A stretch of DNA of 60,628 nucleotides from Rhodobiaceae bacterium (GCA_009885825.1 VFJY01000132.1:1-60628); one strand, 5' to 3'. Positions 1 to 8,463 are shown, counted from the first letter of the stretch. Notes: generated from the letters alone by a model not told the origin. A program made the numbers and translations.

Positions 1-434
1 CCCGCCGCAATGCCGGACTTCATGTCGAGCAGCCCCCGCCCCGGCAGGAAATCACCTGACGTCAGATCAGCGAGGGCCAGCACGTTTTCACCGGTCTGCG
101 CCAGTCGCGCAATCATCACATCGCGCAGCGCCTCCGGGTTCAGGGCAAATTTCGCCAGCTCTCCATAGTCGCTGAATGACACCGTATCAAAATGTCCCGC
201 CAGCACAATCATGCGTGAACTCGTGCCCCGCTTCAGCGCAAAAACATTTGAGCGCCCCACCGCATCCTTGGGCAGAGCTTCAGTCCACACGTCCAGTGAT
301 TTTGAACGCTGCAGATAATTTGCAAAGCGCCCTGAAAACGCGGCCTCATCCGGCGTTCCCGTAACCGATGGCCACGAGGTGAGTTCCAGGGCAATGTCTC
401 GTGCACGCTGGGCGAGGACATTTTTTTGTGACAT
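1..434 (-). CDS. M20-family peptidase, RocB type (3' end outside window)
   Basis: The reverse strand reads an open frame from the ATG at 434 that runs off the left edge, so only about 144 N-terminal residues are present. Near the start is ELTSWPSVTGT, typical of RocB-type (arginine utilisation) M20 proteins. Then come the metal-binding GHFDTV and the GRGLLDMKSG motif with the second zinc Asp. M20 enzymes are di-zinc amidohydrolases that remove N-acyl or peptide groups. The start lies only 24 bp from the divergent nitronate monooxygenase start, so one or both promoters must overlap coding sequence. The substrate cannot be told from this fragment. Confidence 0.85.
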   Translation of the reverse strand, partial: MSQKNVLAQRARDIALELTSWPSVTGTPDEAAFSGRFANYLQRSKSLDVWTEALPKDAVGRSNVFALKRGTSSRMIVLAGHFDTVSFSDYGELAKFALNPEALRDVMIARLAQTGENVLALADLTSGDFLPGRGLLDMKSGIAA

Positions 435-458
435 GCTGCTCAACAGGAGTGTTTGCAA

Positions 459-1421
459 ATGAATTCGCTTTTCATGGACTGGTTTGGCCTCACTGTTCCC
501 ATCTTGCAAGCCCCCATAGGCGGGGCAGCCACGGTGGAACTGGCAACCGCCGTGGGGCGGGCCGGGGCGCTTGGTTCGCTCGCCCTGTCCTGGCCCGAGG
601 CGCAAGCGGGCCTGCGCGATGCCACGGAACTCAAAACCAGAAAAATTCCGTTCTTCACCAATTTCGTCCTGCGCTTTCCCAACGAGGCCTTGCCCCTCAT
701 CATCGCTCTTGGAGTTCCGGCCGTCACCTTTTCCTGGGGCGTGGATGAGGCATTGGTTGCCCGCGTCAAGGCCAGTGGCGCAAAAGTTGGCGTTCAGGTG
801 GGCTCAAAGGCTGGCGCTCAAACGGCCCTGAAGGCGGGGGCGGATTTCATCATTGTCCAGGGCATGGAAGCAGGCGGCCATGTCCAGTCCTCCACCCCGC
901 TGCAAAAACTTCTGGCCGACGTGGTGGCCATTGCAGGAGCGGTTCCCGTCATCGCTGCCGGTGGCATCGCCGATTCACAGGGCGTCGCTGCGGCTATGCG
1001 GCAAGGTGCGCAAGGTGTCATGATGGGAACGAGGTTTCTGGCAACCGTCGAAAGCGACGCCCATGAACTTTACAAACAGGCCCTCGTCCAAGCCACGGCA
1101 GGTGATACCAGCCTGACCAATTGTTTTGATGTCGGCTGGCCCTACGCCATGCACCGCGTGTTGCGCAATTCAACCTTTGAAATGTGGGAAGCGGCTGGCA
1201 GTCCTGCCGCACCAAACCGCCCCGGTGAGGGCGATGTTGTTGCCACCAGTGGCCCAACCCAGCTCCTGCGGTATTTCGATTCATCGCCACCCGAAAACGC
1301 AACGGGCGATGTTCTGGCCGCCTGCCTTTATGCCGGAACGGGTGTTGATCACATCAATGCCGTTGAACCCGCCGGAGCGCTGGTCACCAGATTGTGGGCG
1401 GAAACTCAGAAACTGCTTTGA
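459..1421 (+). CDS. Nitronate monooxygenase (2-nitropropane dioxygenase family)
   Basis: A 320-residue FMN-dependent TIM-barrel enzyme that oxidises alkyl nitronates to carbonyl compounds and nitrite. The N-terminus carries the family's substrate-pocket pattern (FGLTVPILQAPIGG). The centre has QGMEAGGHV, and the later AAGGIAD plus GVMMGTRF form the FMN phosphate site. ATG 459 is chosen over an in-frame TTG at 453 because AGGAG at 445-449 is 9 bases from 459 and only 3 from the TTG. It is convergent with the next gene, with a 4-base gap between stops. Many relatives act as general nitroalkane detoxifiers, and the true substrate is not evident here. Confidence 0.93.
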   Translation: MNSLFMDWFGLTVPILQAPIGGAATVELATAVGRAGALGSLALSWPEAQAGLRDATELKTRKIPFFTNFVLRFPNEALPLIIALGVPAVTFSWGVDEALVARVKASGAKVGVQVGSKAGAQTALKAGADFIIVQGMEAGGHVQSSTPLQKLLADVVAIAGAVPVIAAGGIADSQGVAAAMRQGAQGVMMGTRFLATVESDAHELYKQALVQATAGDTSLTNCFDVGWPYAMHRVLRNSTFEMWEAAGSPAAPNRPGEGDVVATSGPTQLLRYFDSSPPENATGDVLAACLYAGTGVDHINAVEPAGALVTRLWAETQKLL

Positions 1422-1425
1422 CCCG

Positions 1426-2667
1426 TCAGGCAAATTTCTGGTCATATTCGATGACGGCGTTGAGTAGCACCTGCGATCCCGCGCCACATTCCTCCAGCGT
1501 GGTTGACTCCGCCTCGTTGTGTGAAATGCCGCCAAGGCAGGGAACAAAAATCATGGTGGTCGGCGCAACCCTGGCGATGTAAGCCGCGTCATGGCCAGCC
1601 CCTGAAGCCATCTCGCGCATGTCAAAGCCCGCTTGCGCCGCCCCCTTCCGCACACATTCAATCAGCTCAGGATTGAATTTCACCGCCGGTGATTTCCAGA
1701 TGCATTTTTCTTCATAAGTGAGTTTCTCTTTGTCCGCGGCAGGTCCAAGGGCGGCGCGGAATGAAGCCTCCATTTTATCCAGCACCGCCTCATCGGGATG
1801 GCGCAGATCAACCGTGAAGAAAACTTCCCCCGGCACCACATTGCGGCTGTTGGGCCGGTTTTCAATCAGTCCCACCGAAGCAACCCCCGGCAGATGCGCC
1901 AGCCCCACCTGATGAATGGCTTCGATCATGCGCGACGCTCCAAGCAGCGCGTTTTTCCGGAGCAGCATCGGTGTTGCCCCCGTGTGGGATTCCTGCCCCG
2001 TGACCATCACTTCATACCAGCGCATGCCCTGCACGCCCGTCACCACGCCGATCATCTTGCCCTCGGCTTCCAGGATAGGTCCCTGCTCGATATGCAATTC
2101 AAACATCGCCTGGAATTGGTGGGTGCCCACCGGCTCTGAGCCCAGATAGCCAATGCGCTTCAACTCATCACCCAGCTTGATGCCGTCGCGGTCTTCGCGC
2201 GAATACGCGTAATCGGGCGTGAACACGCCCGCATAAACGCCGGAGCACAGCATCGCCGGCGCAAACCGCGAGCCCTCCTCGTTGGTCCAGTTCACAATCA
2301 TGATGGGCGCGTTGGTTTCATAACCCATGTCAACCATGGTTCGCAGCGCCTCAAGCGCCCCCAGCACCCCCAGCACGCCGTCAAATTTCCCGCCCGTGGG
2401 CTGCGTATCGAGATGCGATCCCAAGGCGATGGGCAACATGTCCTTGCGGCCAGGCCGCGTGGCGAACATGTTGCCAACGCTGTCCACCTGCACGCTGCAG
2501 CCCAGCGCCTCGCACTGCGCCTTGAACCAGTCGCGCACCCGCCGGTCTTCATCCGAAACGGTGAGCCGCTTGATGCCGCCCCTCGCGGTGCCGCCAAACT
2601 TGGCGGTCTCCATGAGCGAGTCCCACAGCCTCTGCGGATTGATCACCAGATTGGATTTGGATGTCAT
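1426..2667 (-). CDS. Zn-dependent M20 amidohydrolase (N-carbamoyl-beta-alanine/allantoate amidohydrolase family)
   Basis: A 413-residue hydrolase of the N-carbamoyl amino acid amidohydrolase family, full length for the group. Metal ligands are visible as GSHLDTQPTGGKFDG (His85, Asp96), NWTNEEGSRF (Glu130/131) and ELHIEQGPILE; the C-terminal SGAGHDA holds the last zinc His. Members release ammonia and CO2 from beta-ureidopropionate, allantoate or N-carbamoyl amino acids. Its RBS (AGGGAA) overlaps the vapC stop codon and only 9 bases separate the genes, so it is probably transcribed from the vapBC promoter. A role as beta-ureidopropionase in reductive pyrimidine breakdown would fit the RutR-linked importer 9 kb away, but that is inference. 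Confidence 0.93.
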   Translation of the reverse strand: MTSKSNLVINPQRLWDSLMETAKFGGTARGGIKRLTVSDEDRRVRDWFKAQCEALGCSVQVDSVGNMFATRPGRKDMLPIALGSHLDTQPTGGKFDGVLGVLGALEALRTMVDMGYETNAPIMIVNWTNEEGSRFAPAMLCSGVYAGVFTPDYAYSREDRDGIKLGDELKRIGYLGSEPVGTHQFQAMFELHIEQGPILEAEGKMIGVVTGVQGMRWYEVMVTGQESHTGATPMLLRKNALLGASRMIEAIHQVGLAHLPGVASVGLIENRPNSRNVVPGEVFFTVDLRHPDEAVLDKMEASFRAALGPAADKEKLTYEEKCIWKSPAVKFNPELIECVRKGAAQAGFDMREMASGAGHDAAYIARVAPTTMIFVPCLGGISHNEAESTTLEECGAGSQVLLNAVIEYDQKFA

Positions 2668-2676
2668 GGAAATTCC

Positions 2677-3072
2677 CTAAGCCACACGAATGTCAGTATG
2701 GACAAAATCATCGCCCTTGAACAGCAGCGGAACGCGGTGATGCCTGGCGCAGGCATAGGCGAAGCAGTCGCCCATGTTCAGCGCGGCCCTGTGCCGGCCC
2801 TTGCCATATTGGCGAAAGGCATCGACTGCCATCTCACCGATTATGTCATCTATTGAAATCATCCGGGCCTTGGTGATGGTCAGGAAATCGCGAACCGCCG
2901 CAGCCGCAGCCACAATGTCTCCATCCAGAATGCGCGCAAATCCCAAGCTTGCCTCGTACACCGCCAAAGGCGAAGCAAACACCCGGTCGGAGGCATTCAG
3001 CTTGTCCCTGATTGCAAATCGCTCCGGCTCCTTTGCCAGCACCGCGATGATCGCCGATGCGTCCACAAACAT
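2677..3072 (-). CDS. vapC: VapC-family PIN-domain RNase toxin
   Basis: A 131-residue single PIN domain. The acidic catalytic set is in place: Asp4 in MFVDAS, Glu40 in YEASLGF, Asp102 in [11 protein letters not shown] and Asp121 in FKGDDF. VapC toxins are Mg-dependent endoribonucleases that cut tRNA or rRNA when freed from the cognate antitoxin. The start overlaps the vapB stop by one base (TGATG), the usual translational coupling. The next gene downstream on this strand, an amidohydrolase, follows after 9 bases. Confidence 0.95.
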   Translation of the reverse strand: MFVDASAIIAVLAKEPERFAIRDKLNASDRVFASPLAVYEASLGFARILDGDIVAAAAAVRDFLTITKARMISIDDIIGEMAVDAFRQYGKGRHRAALNMGDCFAYACARHHRVPLLFKGDDFVHTDIRVA

Positions 3073-3311
3073 CAGATATCGCCAGAAAGTTCGTCGAAAA
3101 ATGCTTTGTCGGCCTGCAATCCACTGCGCGGCGCGCCACTGAACCGGTCGGCGAGCGCATCAAGTTTCTCGGCAATGCTCTGAGTGGCTTTGCTGCTTTG
3201 ATATTCTTTTTCAACCGCCTCGCGGATCGTGTCAGTGAGTGTCTTCCCCTTGAGCTTGGCAAGCTTTCTGACAGCCTTATCCGTTGCGGGGTCTTTCACA
3301 TAGAAAGCCAT
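3072..3311 (-). CDS. vapB: VapB-family antitoxin
   Basis: A 79-residue antitoxin of the Rv0623-like type. The N-terminal half ([19 protein letters not shown]) is the DNA-binding and dimerisation part, and the acidic/aromatic C-terminal tail would wrap the VapC active site. A GGAGA ribosome-binding site sits about 6 bases before the ATG at 3311. It lies immediately upstream of, and overlaps, vapC. Tandem GTATATAC sites in front of it are the likely autoregulatory operator. Confidence 0.93.
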   Translation of the reverse strand: MAFYVKDPATDKAVRKLAKLKGKTLTDTIREAVEKEYQSSKATQSIAEKLDALADRFSGAPRSGLQADKAFFDELSGDI

Positions 3312-3322
3312 CTCATTTCTCC

Positions 3323-3353
3323 GTATATACAGGTATATAATTTGTATATACAG
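3323..3353. promoter_or_regulatory. Candidate VapB operator: two GTATATACAG repeats
   Basis: GTATATACAG occurs at 3323-3332 and again at 3344-3353. Each contains the self-complementary GTATATAC, and the copies are 21 bp apart, about two helical turns, so two VapB dimers could bind on one face. A TTATATACC -10-like element on the vapB strand lies between them. The region is shared with the divergent PhyH-like gene. Confidence 0.6.
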
Positions 3354-3426
3354 CTATGTCAAGTCGAAAACCGCTCTTGCCTGCAAACGCCACGGTGTTA
3401 ATCTTTAAGAACAGGAGGATCAGGCC

Positions 3427-4313
3427 ATGTACACCAAACAAGCCTTGCGCGAACTGGGATTGACCGGCGATGAATTGAGCGACGGACAAAAACGCCAGCT
3501 TGATGAGCAAGGCTTCTTCATCATCGAAAGTTTTTACAGCCGCGCTGAAGCCCGGGAAATGGCCGAAGAATTTGACCGCCTGCATGCCAGGGAAGGCGAA
3601 AAGGGTGGCCATGAAGTGCACGTCGAGCCTGGCGCGCCCCGCGTTTCGAATATCTACAACAAAACCCAGGCCTTTGACATTTGCTTGAACTGCAAGCCCC
3701 TGCTTGCCGCCGCCCACCACATGCTGGGCGAGTTCAAGCTGCATGGCGCAAACCTGCGCGATCCGCTGCCCGGCAAGGGCCATCAGGATCTGCATGTCGA
3801 TGTGCCGAAGAAATTCGCCGATGACTGGTGGGTCACCAACGCGCTGGTGCTGTTCGATGACATGGCCAAGGACAACGGCCCCACCCGCATCGTGCCGGGT
3901 TCCCACCTCTGGCAGCCCATCAACGTGCCTTACGTGAATATCGGCGACTGGGTGCCAGCGCCCCTGACGCCAGAAGAGCAGGCCCGGGTGCCCAAGGATT
4001 TATCCGCCCCCTATCCGGGGGAACTGCAGGTGACAGCCCCTGCCGGTTCTGTTGTGGTGATGAATTCCTCCATGTGGCACGGCGGCACCCGCAACAACAA
4101 CGGCGCCCGCCGCCGCGTGCTGCACTTGACCTACACAAGGCGCGACCTGCCCCAGCAACTGGTGCAGCGCGAATATCTCACCCAGGATTTGTATGAGCGC
4201 ATGAGCCCGGCCCAGCGTTCCTGTTGGATATCGAACCCCTGTCGGAAACCCAGCGCTCAGCCGCCACGGGTTCCGCCAAACGCGAAGGCGAACACAAGGG
4301 CTGGTGGAATTAG
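3427..4313 (+). CDS. Phytanoyl-CoA dioxygenase (PhyH) family protein, frameshifted near the C-terminus
   Basis: A non-haem Fe(II)/2-oxoglutarate-dependent hydroxylase of the PhyH family. Iron ligands are His119 and Asp121 (GHQDLHVDV) and His218 (MWHGGTRN), with the 2OG-binding Arg near 228-230. AGGAGG at 3413-3418 supports the ATG at 3427. After codon 264 (about 4219) the frame is broken. As written, the frame runs on to a stop at 4491 with unrelated residues. Adding one T to the TT at 4216-4217 restores RFLLDIEPLSETQRSAATG and a stop at 4311-4313. The active site lies before the break, so the protein may be functional or the shift may be a sequencing error. Confidence 0.82.
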
Positions 4314-4573
4314 GGCGGGAGCTCATAAACACGCAGCCCAATGCGGGTCGAGGCCACGGAGTTTAGTACGCATTGTCCGTGGCACTCTTTTTTGGAGATT
4401 GAACCCGCATCTCTGGCAGCATCATGTCCGGAACGGTTCAACGACCGCCCCAACATGGGGCTCGGCCGGATCCCTCTCGCCCAGAAACTGAGACCTCAAA
4501 TAGCCGCGTAAGTTCTTCAATCAGGCTCCGCTGAAAATGGAGGGAATTACCCTTGACCGACAGCACCAATCGC

Positions 4574-5017
4574 CTATGACGCTCTGCCAATTCGGCCCGT
4601 CAATGTTAGTCCGTCCCGGATATTGAGTCCCATCATTGCAAGATTTGTGAAGCCTGCGAGCAGCTCAAGAAATTGCACTGCGTAGAACGAGGTGTCGAAC
4701 GCGCCGGAAGCGGCCTTGAATTCGAGGTAGAATGCGGCTGGCACCAAGATGAGCAATCCATTCGCGGCGATGAAGGGCATACGCTTCTTCTTGGCGAGGG
4801 AGAGCCTGTCCTGGCGCTTGCCCCCAAGTGACATTCCAGACGCGCCCACAATAGCCATGGCGGGGACAAGAACGAACATGCCGTTCAGAATTGCGGCCTT
4901 TATTGCGGCAATAGTTGTATAATCCGTAAACAGCTCGGAATAAAGTGTTGACGTCCAGAACAGCGCAATGGTGAGAAAGCCGATGATACCTGCGATAGCG
5001 TGTATTTTAGTTTTCAT
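4574..5017 (-). CDS. Small four-helix membrane protein of unknown function
   Basis: A 147-residue protein with four hydrophobic segments (about 9-28, 38-60, 83-100 and 114-133) and a basic loop (GGKRQDRLSLAKKKR) between the second and third. I do not recognise a named family. The ATG at 5017 is preferred over a GTG three codons earlier because AGGAG lies 8 bases upstream. It follows the monooxygenase-like gene on the same strand with a 22-base gap, so the two are probably one operon under the divergent MarR regulator. Confidence 0.75.
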   Translation of the reverse strand: MKTKIHAIAGIIGFLTIALFWTSTLYSELFTDYTTIAAIKAAILNGMFVLVPAMAIVGASGMSLGGKRQDRLSLAKKKRMPFIAANGLLILVPAAFYLEFKAASGAFDTSFYAVQFLELLAGFTNLAMMGLNIRDGLTLTGRIGRAS

Positions 5018-5039
5018 GCTTGCCACTCCTCGATTTGTG

Positions 5040-5408
5040 TCATGCCACGCAAAGATTGGCGACAGTCATTTTCTGAAAAAGGTGCGGCGAGATGACGGCG
5101 CTCTCTGGGTAAGCCGCCAGGGCACTCTGAAACGTTGGGTTGGTAAACGCCTGACGGAAATGATCGACAGACTCCCAGACCGCGTAGTTCATGAACACGT
5201 AGCTGTCGCCAATCGCGCGATGCAGCTGGGTTGAGATAAACCCCGGCTGCTGCTTCATCCACAATGCATCACTCTCCCATGCCTTGAGCAGCGCATCGAC
5301 GTCCGCTGCATCGACTGTGAATACGTTGACAAGAACCGCGGGTGAGGCGGCGACTGCGAGTTGGCGAGTGATTGGGAAATTGGGGTCTAGAGGGCGAAGC
5401 TGGGGCAT
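5040..5408 (-). CDS. Antibiotic biosynthesis monooxygenase (ABM) family protein
   Basis: About 122 residues forming one dimeric alpha/beta-barrel ABM domain. The recognisable core is VLVNVFTVDAADVDALLKAW, followed by QQPGFISTQLHRA and YAVWESVDHFRQAF. Family members include cofactor-free quinone-forming monooxygenases and stress proteins; the substrate is unknown here. The ATG at 5408 has AAGGAA about 8 bases upstream. The longer frame from a GTG at 5435 would start inside the operator region. It is divergent from a MarR gene with paired palindromes in the gap. Confidence 0.87.
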   Translation of the reverse strand: MPQLRPLDPNFPITRQLAVAASPAVLVNVFTVDAADVDALLKAWESDALWMKQQPGFISTQLHRAIGDSYVFMNYAVWESVDHFRQAFTNPTFQSALAAYPESAVISPHLFQKMTVANLCVA

Positions 5409-5436
5409 GGCCAAGGTTCCTTGATTTGGGTTCACA

Positions 5437-5495
5437 TTGAATACATGATGTCAGTTTGACATTATCAATCCAGCATATTGACATCATGATGTCAA
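5437..5495. promoter_or_regulatory. Paired MarR operator candidates
   Basis: TTGACATCATGATGTCAA at 5478-5495 is a perfect 18-bp palindrome. TTGAATACATGATGTCAG at 5437-5454 matches it at 14 of 18 positions. The sites start 41 bp apart, about four helical turns, in the gap between the divergent ABM and MarR genes. This is the layout expected for a MarR repressor controlling itself and its neighbour. Confidence 0.72.
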
Positions 5496-5514
5496 TAAGA
5501 CAATAAAAGGACGA

Positions 5515-5988
5515 ATGAGCAAGATGTCTCGCACACCTTCCGGAGACGCCGTGACGAACTTGATTCTAGAAGTGTTCAGACTCAATGGACGTTTGCTGGT
5601 AGCAGGCGACCGGCTTGTGGCTGAGCTGGGCCTGACAAGCGCACGCTGGCAGGTCTTAGGCGCTATAGCGCTCTCGGATCGGCCTCAGCCAGTGGCCTGG
5701 CTCGCGCGCAGCATGGGCCTCAACCGGCAGGGCGTGCAACGTATCGTCAATGAATTACAAAAGGAGGGCCTCGTCGCATTCAAGCCGAATCCCAATCATC
5801 GCCGCGCGCATTTCGTCATTCTGACCGGGAGCGGTAAATCCGTTTATGACAAGGCCGAGCGCCTGCAGGGGCCTTGGGTCAGCAGTCTCGCCGAAGGAGT
5901 ATCTGTCAAAGACATTGCAACCGCCACTCGGGTCGCCGGAGTGCTGCGCGAGCATTTGGAAAATGCGGCTGTCGATAGGTCTGAGTAG
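5515..5988 (+). CDS. MarR-family transcriptional regulator
   Basis: A 157-residue winged-helix regulator. The helix-turn-helix is LARSMGLNRQGVQRIVNELQ, followed by the wing (VAFKPNPNHRRAHFVILT) and a C-terminal dimerisation helix. It is divergent from the ABM and membrane-protein pair, with a perfect palindrome directly upstream, so it is probably an autorepressor that also controls that pair, with a phenolic or oxidant ligand lifting repression. The ligand is not visible from sequence. The frame offers ATG 5515 and an in-frame ATG at 5524; neither has a strong SD, and AAAGG lies 5-9 bases before 5515. Confidence 0.92.
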   Translation: MSKMSRTPSGDAVTNLILEVFRLNGRLLVAGDRLVAELGLTSARWQVLGAIALSDRPQPVAWLARSMGLNRQGVQRIVNELQKEGLVAFKPNPNHRRAHFVILTGSGKSVYDKAERLQGPWVSSLAEGVSVKDIATATRVAGVLREHLENAAVDRSE

Positions 5989-6237
5989 CACTGCTAATCT
6001 GCACGGCTTTCCGGTTGTTTCCACACACTCGTTTGTGCCATTCTCAAACTTGAACTGATAGACTCGATGACTGCGCCTGGCCGATTTGCGACATAGGTTG
6101 GAATGCGGCCGAGGCCTGCTCCAAGTCCGGAAGGAGACGCCGGCTCGTTGGTCCGGCCATGCCCCTTTATTGATTCACGCCCTTGATCGCAGCGGCAACA
6201 CGTGAGCAGCGCCACCCAAAGCCCGGAGCCTCGCTTC

Positions 6238-7045
6238 TCAAAACCCGTCGATTTTTTTAGCCATGATGGCAATGGCCTGCTGGTAAACCGTGGCGGCATT
6301 CCAGCCCTGGATGGCGGCGAAACTCGCCTGTCCGGGCTGATAACCCTCGCCTGCCACAAAACCATGGGCCGCCAGAAATCTGGCCGTTGACGCCAAAGCA
6401 TCGGCTTTGGTGTTGAGATTGACGCCGCCCTTGCCGTCGCCATCGGTGCCATAGAGCAAAATGTTTTTTGGCAGGAATTGTGTCTGCCCCACTTCGCCGT
6501 GCATGGCGCCTTTGGAGGATGCGGTGAGAACACCCCGGTCAACCAGCTTCAACGCCGCGTAGAGCTGCTCGGTGAAAAACGCGGCTCTGCGGCAGTCATA
6601 GGCAAGGGTGGCCACCGCCGACAAGGTTTGCTGGTTTGCCGAGATAGCTCCCAAAGCCCGTCTCCATGCCCCAAATCGCCAGCAGCGGGCCGGGTGGAAC
6701 GCCGTAGCGCTTTTCGAGCGACGCAAAAAGCGGCCCGTTGGCTTTCTTCAGGGACTTGCCCTGCGCGATGATCCCGGCAGCACCCCGCTTCTGCATGAAG
6801 GCGCCAAGCGGCAGCTTGAAATTTTTCTGGCCGCGGTCTGCCTTGATGGTTCCGGTTGAATAGCGTGTGTCCGCCAGGGCCATGAGGGCCTTGGGGCTAA
6901 CGCCCTTGGCCCTGGCCTCCGCGGCAAATGCCGTCTTCCATTTTTCAAAACCCGCACCTGTATTACCACATTTGGCGGCCTGTGCCGCCGCAGGCCACAT
7001 CATGACAACCGCCATACAAACCAACGCCGCGCCCACAAACCTCAT
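6238..7045 (-). pseudogene. Lytic murein transglycosylase (MltB/SLT_2 family), frameshifted
   Basis: The N-terminal part has a signal peptide (MRFVGAALVCMAVVMMWPAAAQA) and runs through the catalytic segment IWGMETGFGSYLGK, where the Glu is the catalytic acid. That frame ends in unrelated residues. The adjacent frame carries the rest (SAVATLAYDCRRAAFFTEQL, then QTQFLPKN, then IQGWNAATVYQQAIAIMAKK) to the stop at 6238. Removing one base of the CTTG at about 6623-6625 joins them into a family-like GKPANLSAVATL. Without that correction the enzyme is truncated just past its catalytic Glu. ATG 7045 is chosen for its GAGG and a clean signal peptide; longer starts reach 7087. Confidence 0.82.
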
Positions 7046-7133
7046 CCCAATCCTCATTTCCCAAAAATCGCGGGCGGACATTGCCAAAATCCCCAGGCCT
7101 TGTCAGCACCTTCCAGCCGGATTATGGGACCCC

Positions 7134-7733
7134 ATGAAAAATCATATCGAACGCCTTTTCCCAACCCAGATTTACCGCGCCGAAATTCCCGGCGCGGCGG
7201 CGCTTAATCTGGAGCTGGAGGATGCGAGCATGGCCCTCAGCCAGCGCGACGCCAAAGGCAGGCGCTGGTGCGAGAAACATGGCTATGCCGGCTACACGTC
7301 CTACGCCTCGATCAATGATCTGGCCCGGCGTTCAAAACCCTTCGCCAGGCTGGAAAAAATCATCCACGCCCACGCGGGCCAATTCGCCAAATCCCTGCAG
7401 TGGGAATTGCGGGGCGGCAAGCCCCTGTGCGATTCCCTGTGGGTGAACGTCCTGCCGCAGGGCGGTTCCCACACCTCCCACATCCACACCAACGCCGTGT
7501 TGAGCGGCACCTATTATGTGACAGCGCCACAAGGTGCGAGCCCCATTGTCTTCGAAGACCCGCGCCATGGCCTTATGATGGCAGCCCCTCCCCGCAAGAC
7601 CAGCGTTTATGAAAGCCGCTCGCCCAAGGCGGGAACGTTGATGCTGTGGGAAAGCTGGCTCCGCCACGAGGTTCCCATGAACCGCGCCAAAGAGGACCGC
7701 ATCAGCATCAGCTTCAACTGCGTAATCGGCTAG
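7134..7733 (+). CDS. TIGR02466-type putative 2OG-Fe(II) oxygenase
   Basis: A 199-residue protein of the family of small 2OG-Fe(II) oxygenases defined by a C-terminal HXH...H motif. It begins IERLFPTQIY, typical of the group. The iron ligands would be His116 and His118 (SHIHTN) and His178 (WLRHEV), with Arg189 in RISISFN holding 2-oxoglutarate. The ATG at 7134 gives the usual family length; an upstream extension of the frame overlaps the opposite-strand transglycosylase and is not credible. Biological substrates of the family are mostly unknown. Confidence 0.88.
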   Translation: MKNHIERLFPTQIYRAEIPGAAALNLELEDASMALSQRDAKGRRWCEKHGYAGYTSYASINDLARRSKPFARLEKIIHAHAGQFAKSLQWELRGGKPLCDSLWVNVLPQGGSHTSHIHTNAVLSGTYYVTAPQGASPIVFEDPRHGLMMAAPPRKTSVYESRSPKAGTLMLWESWLRHEVPMNRAKEDRISISFNCVIG

Positions 7734-7868
7734 ATCTTTCAAGGCAGGTGTTGATCCATTTGCTGCCAGGCTCCGTATAGCCTGCATGTCCCGGAAACAC
7801 GGGAAGTGGGTTGCGCCTGCAGATGCGGACGCATTCTTGGCTCAATGGATTTTCAGAGGAAACATGAC

Positions 7869-8351
7869 ATGCATAGATTGATTATTGCGGCAGGCCTGGC
7901 TGCAACCCTCACGACCACCTCAGCGCTCGCCGACAACATTGTCGAAACCGCACAAGGCGCTGGAAAATTTGGAACCCTGCTGGCGGCGGCCAAGGCTGCG
8001 GGTCTTGCCGATGCCCTCGCGACAGGTAAAAACCTGACCGTGTTTGCACCAACCGATGAAGCCTTCGCCAAGCTTCCGGCAGGCACCGTGGAAAATCTTT
8101 TGAAGCCCGAAAACAAGGAGAAGCTGGCGGCAATCCTGTCCTATCATGTGCTGCCGCGCGTCCTCACCTCCAACCAGTTGCCCGCAGGCCCCATCCATGT
8201 GCGAACCCTCAAGTCTGAAGGCGACCGCACTCTCGCGATTGCCAAAGGCGACGGCGTGACCGTCGACGAGGCCAACGTCGTTGCAGCGGATATCAAGGCT
8301 GATAACGGCGTGATCCACGTGATTGACAGCGTCATGTTGCCCTCCAGCTGA
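7869..8351 (+). CDS. Fasciclin-domain secreted protein
   Basis: A 160-residue protein with a signal peptide (MHRLIIAAGLAATLTTTSALA) and a single FAS1 domain. The two FAS1 signature stretches are present: NLTVFAPTDEAFAKLP and, near the end, NGVIHVIDSVMLP, with YHVLP between them. FAS1 proteins are extracytoplasmic adhesion or interaction modules. AGAGGA at 7855-7860 supports ATG 7869 over upstream in-frame starts. A 10-bp hairpin follows the stop. Confidence 0.93.
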   Translation: MHRLIIAAGLAATLTTTSALADNIVETAQGAGKFGTLLAAAKAAGLADALATGKNLTVFAPTDEAFAKLPAGTVENLLKPENKEKLAAILSYHVLPRVLTSNQLPAGPIHVRTLKSEGDRTLAIAKGDGVTVDEANVVAADIKADNGVIHVIDSVMLPSS

Positions 8352-8367
8352 TCCGTCGCGTGGCCAG

Positions 8368-8394
8368 CCCCTTCCCGGCTCCGGGGAAGGGGCG
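8368..8394 (+). terminator. Hairpin after the fasciclin gene
   Basis: GCCCCTTCCC (8368-8377) pairs perfectly with GGGAAGGGGC (8385-8394) across a 7-base loop, 17 bases after the fasciclin stop. No T-run follows on the + strand, so it may stop transcription only weakly or protect the mRNA 3' end. Confidence 0.5.
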
Positions 8395-8463
8395 CCGCGC
8401 CGCACATTTCCGCCATAAATCTATTGGCAATTGTGGTCGGAGACTTGTTGGAAGGGCTGCGTC

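Noticed and set aside
4314-4491. Extension of the PhyH-like frame to a stop at 4491
   Set aside because: The residues after 264 are unlike the family, whereas a one-base correction gives a family-like end at 4313.
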